Origin: Mesotoga infera
GTDB taxonomy: Bacteria; Thermotogota; Thermotogae; Petrotogales; Kosmotogaceae
NCBI RefSeq assembly: GCF_900157305.1
Contig: NZ_LS974202.1
Span: 2,108,001 to 2,172,000, forward strand
DNA length: 64,000 nucleotides
Reading direction: 5' to 3'
Numbering within the stretch: position 1 is the stretch's first letter; each line of letters opens with the position of its first letter. This document shows positions 60,742 to 64,000 of this stretch, in pieces. Below the pieces are notes generated by a model. It saw nothing but the letters and a program-made list of their open reading frames with translations, was not told the DNA's origin and made no database searches. Both the position numbers and the translations under genes were made by a program.

Positions 60742-60879
60742 TGTTTCGTCTCCTTTCTGTACGCTTTCCAGACGACCAGTTGGAAAAACCGACCGGAAAT
60801 CGTACGTTAACTCCCTATTTTTCTATGGTATATCTTTGCTTCGAATTAGAAGCACAAAGATGCCAAAGGAGCGGTGAAT

Positions 60880-61833
60880 TTGATAGCGGCCGGAAAAAAA
60901 CTCATTGAACTTCTAGATATAGAATTTCCAATAATTCAGGGAGGAATGGCCTGGATCGCAGATCACTCATTGGCGAGCGCAGTTTCGAATGCCGGCGGGC
61001 TTGGCGTGATAGCGGCCGGAAATCTCGATTCAGAAGAACTCAGAGAGGAGATAATACGAACCAGAAGATTGACCGACAAACCCTTCGGAGTCAATATAAT
61101 GCTTCTCTCCCCGCAAGCCGGGAAACTGGTAGAAGTGGTGTGCGAGGAAAAAGTACCCGTGGTCACGACCGGTGCTGGCAACCCAGGCCCCTTCATGGAG
61201 AGATTCAAATGCCACGGAATTAAGGTCCTGCCGGTAGTTGCGTCGGCCGGTTTGGCGAGACGGATGGAGAAGCTTGGTGCCGACGCCGTGATCGCAGAAG
61301 GTATGGAGGCCGGAGGACACATCGGAAAGGTGACCACCATGACTCTAGTACCGGTCGTTGTCGATACCGTCACCATCCCGGTCGTGGCGGCCGGAGGTAT
61401 CGGAGACGGTAGGGGATTGGCGGCAGCCTTTGCACTGGGGGCCAGCGGAGTTCAGATAGGAACGCGTTTCATCTGCACTTTCGAGTGTACAGCCCACGGG
61501 AAATACAAAGAGCGGATACTCAACTCTTCCGAACTCGACCCTGTGGTCACCGGTTCATCGACGGGTCATCCTGTCAGATCGCTAAGAAACGGTCTCACCA
61601 GGAGGATAGAAGAACTAGAGAGAGAAGGGGCGGGTTTCGAAGAGATAGAGAAAATCGCTGTTGGCGCACTCAAAAAGGCCTCCAGAGAAGGGGACGTCAA
61701 CAACGGTTCTGTAATGGCCGGTCAGGTCTGTGGGATCATAAAGGAGATCAACACCGTAGAAGAGGTAATTGGAGAACTGGTGGAAGAGGCCAGAAAAACA
61801 ATCGATTCTTTGGGAGGTAAGGGTTTATGGTAG
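60880..61833 (+). CDS. fabK: Enoyl-ACP reductase FabK (flavin-dependent)
   Basis: The enzyme has 317 residues from TTG 60880, eight bases after AGGAG; a GTG at 60874 is closer than ideal. It is a nitronate-monooxygenase-fold TIM barrel: ..FPIIQGGMAWIADHSLASAVSNAGGLG.., EGMEAGGHIG, PVVAAGGIGDGRG and ALGASGVQIGTRF for FMN/NAD(P)H binding. With fabD, acpP and fabF directly downstream it should be FabK, reducing enoyl-ACP in place of FabI. It overlaps fabD by 7 bp. Confidence 0.95.
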   Translation: MIAAGKKLIELLDIEFPIIQGGMAWIADHSLASAVSNAGGLGVIAAGNLDSEELREEIIRTRRLTDKPFGVNIMLLSPQAGKLVEVVCEEKVPVVTTGAGNPGPFMERFKCHGIKVLPVVASAGLARRMEKLGADAVIAEGMEAGGHIGKVTTMTLVPVVVDTVTIPVVAAGGIGDGRGLAAAFALGASGVQIGTRFICTFECTAHGKYKERILNSSELDPVVTGSSTGHPVRSLRNGLTRRIEELEREGAGFEEIEKIAVGALKKASREGDVNNGSVMAGQVCGIIKEINTVEEVIGELVEEARKTIDSLGGKGLW

Positions 61834-62759
61834 CTTGGTTATTTCCCGGTCAGGGTAGTCAATATGTGGGAATGTGCAAAGGACTTTACGAGAGCTGCGC
61901 TTCGATAAGAGATAACCTGGAGCTTTCGGGACGGCTCCTCGGATTCGATATGGTAGATATTATGCAAAACGGTCCAGAAGAAGTGCTGAAATTGACTCAG
62001 AACGCTCAGCCGGCGATTCTGGCTCACAGCATAGCGATTTCCGATCTTCTGAGCGATTACGGCTCGAGGCCCAATATAGTGGCCGGACTCTCGCTCGGAG
62101 AGTTCAGTGCGCTGGTGGTTGCCGGATCGCTAAGTTACTCTGACGCGTTGAGACTGGTGAGGTTGAGGGGATTGGCAATGCAGGAGGCAATCTCTCCTGG
62201 AGAAGGCACTATGGCCGCGATAGTCGGTTTACCCGAAGAACTCGTAGAGAGAATCTGTGGGGAGGTTTCCCCGGAGGGAGACGTGATAGTGGCAAATTAC
62301 AACTGCCCCGGACAATTGGTCGTCTCCGGTCTGACGGCATTGGTGAGAAAAGTGGTCCTACTTGCCCAGGAGCGTGGTGCGAGAAGGACGGTCGAGCTTT
62401 CGGTAAGTGCACCATTCCATAGCAAATTCCTTCAGCCCGTCGGAGAAGTACTGAAAGAGTTTTTAAAAGGCATCCAGGTAAGGGCTCCGAAGATACCCGT
62501 CATATCCAACGTGACGGCCGAGTTCTTTCCCGACGATCCGGAAAAGATAAAGGAGCTTCTCATAGTTCAGGCCTTCAGCCCGGTGAAGTGGGAACAAACG
62601 ATCAGGAAGATGCTTTCCATCGGTGTCGACAGATTCGTGGAAGTTGGCCCTGGAAGAGTGCTCAATTCATTTGTGAAGAAGATAGACAGAAACGCACAGG
62701 TGAGTTCTACGGATGTGGAAAATCTGGCTCAACTGCGTGAGATAGAGATAAACGCATAA
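61827..62759 (+). CDS. fabD: Malonyl-CoA:ACP transacylase
   Basis: The enzyme has 310 residues from ATG 61827 (7-bp overlap with fabK). Motifs FPGQGSQ at the N-terminus, GLSLGE with nucleophile Ser 89, the substrate-binding Arg in ..VRLRGLAMQ.., and SAPFHS with the catalytic His. It loads malonyl groups on ACP. Confidence 0.97.
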   Translation: MVAWLFPGQGSQYVGMCKGLYESCASIRDNLELSGRLLGFDMVDIMQNGPEEVLKLTQNAQPAILAHSIAISDLLSDYGSRPNIVAGLSLGEFSALVVAGSLSYSDALRLVRLRGLAMQEAISPGEGTMAAIVGLPEELVERICGEVSPEGDVIVANYNCPGQLVVSGLTALVRKVVLLAQERGARRTVELSVSAPFHSKFLQPVGEVLKEFLKGIQVRAPKIPVISNVTAEFFPDDPEKIKELLIVQAFSPVKWEQTIRKMLSIGVDRFVEVGPGRVLNSFVKKIDRNAQVSSTDVENLAQLREIEINA

Positions 62760-62777
62760 TAAAAGAGGTGAATTACT

Positions 62778-63026
62778 GTGGAGAAGACTGCAAATATCAG
62801 AGAAAAGGTAATTACTATCGTAGCACAGCACTTGGGAGTGGATGCAAAAAGCGTGTGTGGAGATTCGAGATTTGTCGAAGATCTTGGAGCAGATTCGCTG
62901 GACCTTGTCGATCTCGTAATGGAGCTGGAGGATGAGTTCTCTATACAGATAAACGATAGTGAAACGGGAAAGTTCAAGACCATCGACGATGTAGTATCGT
63001 TTATAAACACGCTTGAAGAGAAGTGA
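62778..63026 (+). CDS. acpP: Acyl carrier protein
   Basis: The protein has 82 residues from GTG 62778 after AGAGGTG. Four-helix acidic protein with LGADSLDLVDLVMELE; Ser 40 in DSL is the phosphopantetheine site. It carries growing acyl chains for FabD, FabF, FabK and FabZ. Confidence 0.97.
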   Translation: MEKTANIREKVITIVAQHLGVDAKSVCGDSRFVEDLGADSLDLVDLVMELEDEFSIQINDSETGKFKTIDDVVSFINTLEEK

Positions 63027-63028
63027 AA

Positions 63029-64000
63029 ATGAAAAGAGTAGTAATCACCGGCCTGGGAGTCGTCAGTCCAATAGGCAACAATCTTTCTGAATTCTGGAAC
63101 TCTCTGAAGAACGGTAAATCGGGGATCGACTGGATAGAGGGCTTCGATACCTCCCAGTTTCAGGTTAAGATCGCCGGACAGGTGAAGAACTTCGATCCAT
63201 TGAGGTACATGGACAGAAAGGAGGTCCGAAGGAACGCAAGGTTCGTACAGCTGGCGATTGCCAGCGCACAGGAGGCCTTCGAAGATAGTCGTCTAGATGA
63301 AAGCGTATTCGACAGGGAGCGCGCCGGCGTGATCTACGGAGTCGGTCTTGGAGGGATGGATGTTTTAGAGGAGCAGCACGGACAGCTCCTATCAAAGGGG
63401 CCTGGAAGGGTCAGTCCCTTTCTAATCCCCATGACCATTGCCAACATGGCACCGGGTGTGCTGGCCATCAGGTTCGGTTTCAAGGGTACGAATTTCACGA
63501 TATCGACTGCCTGTGCCTCGAGTACGAACGCCCTGGGTGAGGCGGCCCGGCTGATAGCGGGAGGTCTTCTAGATGTGGCGATTAGTGGGGGCAGTGAAGC
63601 GACGATAACACCCCTGGCGCTTGCCGGATTTGCCAACATGACAGCCCTTTCAACAAGGGGTCCCGAAAGGGCCAGCTGTCCTTTCGACCTGAATCGCGAC
63701 GGTTTCGTTATGGCAGAAGGTTCGGCGACTCTAATTCTCGAGGAGTATGAACACGCCCTGAAAAGGCACGCAAAAATATACGCAGAAATCGTTGGCTACG
63801 GTTCGACGGACGATGCGTATCATATAACCTCGCCAGAAGAATCGGGAGAAGGTGCTTTCAGGGCAATGGTAATGGCTCTCGAGTCGGCGAGGATTGATCC
63901 AGGCGAAGTCGATTATCTGAACGCTCACGGCACTTCCACTCCCCTGAACGACATAACCGAAACAAAAGCTATCAAGAGGCTATTCGGATGCAGGCAGGAT
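63029..64000 (+). CDS. fabF: 3-oxoacyl-ACP synthase II (FabF), partial at window end
   Basis: 324 codons are visible from ATG 63029, two bases after the acpP stop. Thiolase fold with VVITGLGVVSPIGN at the start, nucleophile Cys 162 in STACASS and His 300 in NAHGTSTPLND; the second His lies beyond the window. FabF condenses malonyl-ACP with acyl-ACP. Full length would be ~410 residues. Confidence 0.96.
   Translation, partial: MKRVVITGLGVVSPIGNNLSEFWNSLKNGKSGIDWIEGFDTSQFQVKIAGQVKNFDPLRYMDRKEVRRNARFVQLAIASAQEAFEDSRLDESVFDRERAGVIYGVGLGGMDVLEEQHGQLLSKGPGRVSPFLIPMTIANMAPGVLAIRFGFKGTNFTISTACASSTNALGEAARLIAGGLLDVAISGGSEATITPLALAGFANMTALSTRGPERASCPFDLNRDGFVMAEGSATLILEEYEHALKRHAKIYAEIVGYGSTDDAYHITSPEESGEGAFRAMVMALESARIDPGEVDYLNAHGTSTPLNDITETKAIKRLFGCRQD

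Noticed and set aside
60742-60873. FapR-type operator between fabZ and fabK
   Set aside because: No 17-bp palindrome resembling the FapR site is present.
1-64000. CRISPR array, prophage or replication origin
   Set aside because: No regularly spaced repeats, phage structural genes or DnaA-box clusters were noticed in reading the window.

Overview
The window is bacterial chromosome of moderate GC with densely packed operons, frequent TTG and GTG starts, and strong Shine-Dalgarno sequences. Gene content (FabK-based fatty-acid synthesis, a fused FakA-FakB-like protein, CBS-less IMP dehydrogenase, MoxR/DUF58 operon, toga-group transporter families) suggests a Thermotogota member, most likely near Mesotoga or Kosmotoga. 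This is inference from recalled family features and has not been checked by database search.

Layout. 1-3.5 kb: truncated sensor histidine kinase with a small secreted protein, then a PAS-GAF protein. 3.5-6.55 kb: a nested insertion, in which an IS21-family element (istA, istB) sits inside the transposase gene of an older ~1 kb DDE insertion sequence; both target duplications are visible. 6.8-11.5 kb: complete branched-chain amino-acid ABC transporter. 11.5-14.7 kb: reverse-strand lipid operon (FakAB fusion, DUF1295 membrane enzyme, PlsY). 14.9-19 kb: cold-shock gene and a MoxR-DUF58-DUF4129 operon. 19-31 kb: transporters (RND, MFS, MntP, MATE), an acetyltransferase, a zinc-finger/HTH/DUF2087 regulator behind a palindrome-rich promoter, a flavodoxin, a decayed GGDEF gene and an LTA-synthase-like sulfatase-fold enzyme. 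31-39 kb: purine/amino-acid block (PLP enzyme, lone molybdopterin hydroxylase subunit, adenine deaminase, ThrS, RidA). 39-42.8 kb: radical SAM protein, phytoene-desaturase-like oxidoreductase and a second MATE transporter. 42.9-47.9 kb: five-gene membrane operon (UbiA prenyltransferase, SMR-like carrier, DUF362, two paralogous polytopic proteins). 48.1-50.9 kb: guanine riboswitch driving guaA-guaB. 50.9-51.2 kb: tRNA-Lys, -Leu and -Gly. 51.4-57.4 kb: coaX, B12-type radical SAM, folK, lipoprotein, radical SAM, rnpB, YgiQ. 57.4-60.2 kb: ArsB-like permease and a DegP/HtrA protease. 60.3-64 kb: fatty-acid synthesis (fabZ divergent from fabK-fabD-acpP-fabF), running off the end.

How genes work together. 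FabK/D/ACP/F/Z build acyl chains, and the FakAB fusion with PlsY offers an acyl-phosphate route for exogenous fatty acids into phosphatidic acid. The guanine riboswitch shuts off guaAB when guanine is plentiful, while adenine deaminase and the Mo-hydroxylase catabolise or salvage purines. The UbiA-SMR-DUF362-polytopic operon is the best candidate for an undescribed system: a polyprenyl-phosphate-sugar pathway modifying an envelope polymer.

No CRISPR array, prophage or replication origin was seen.
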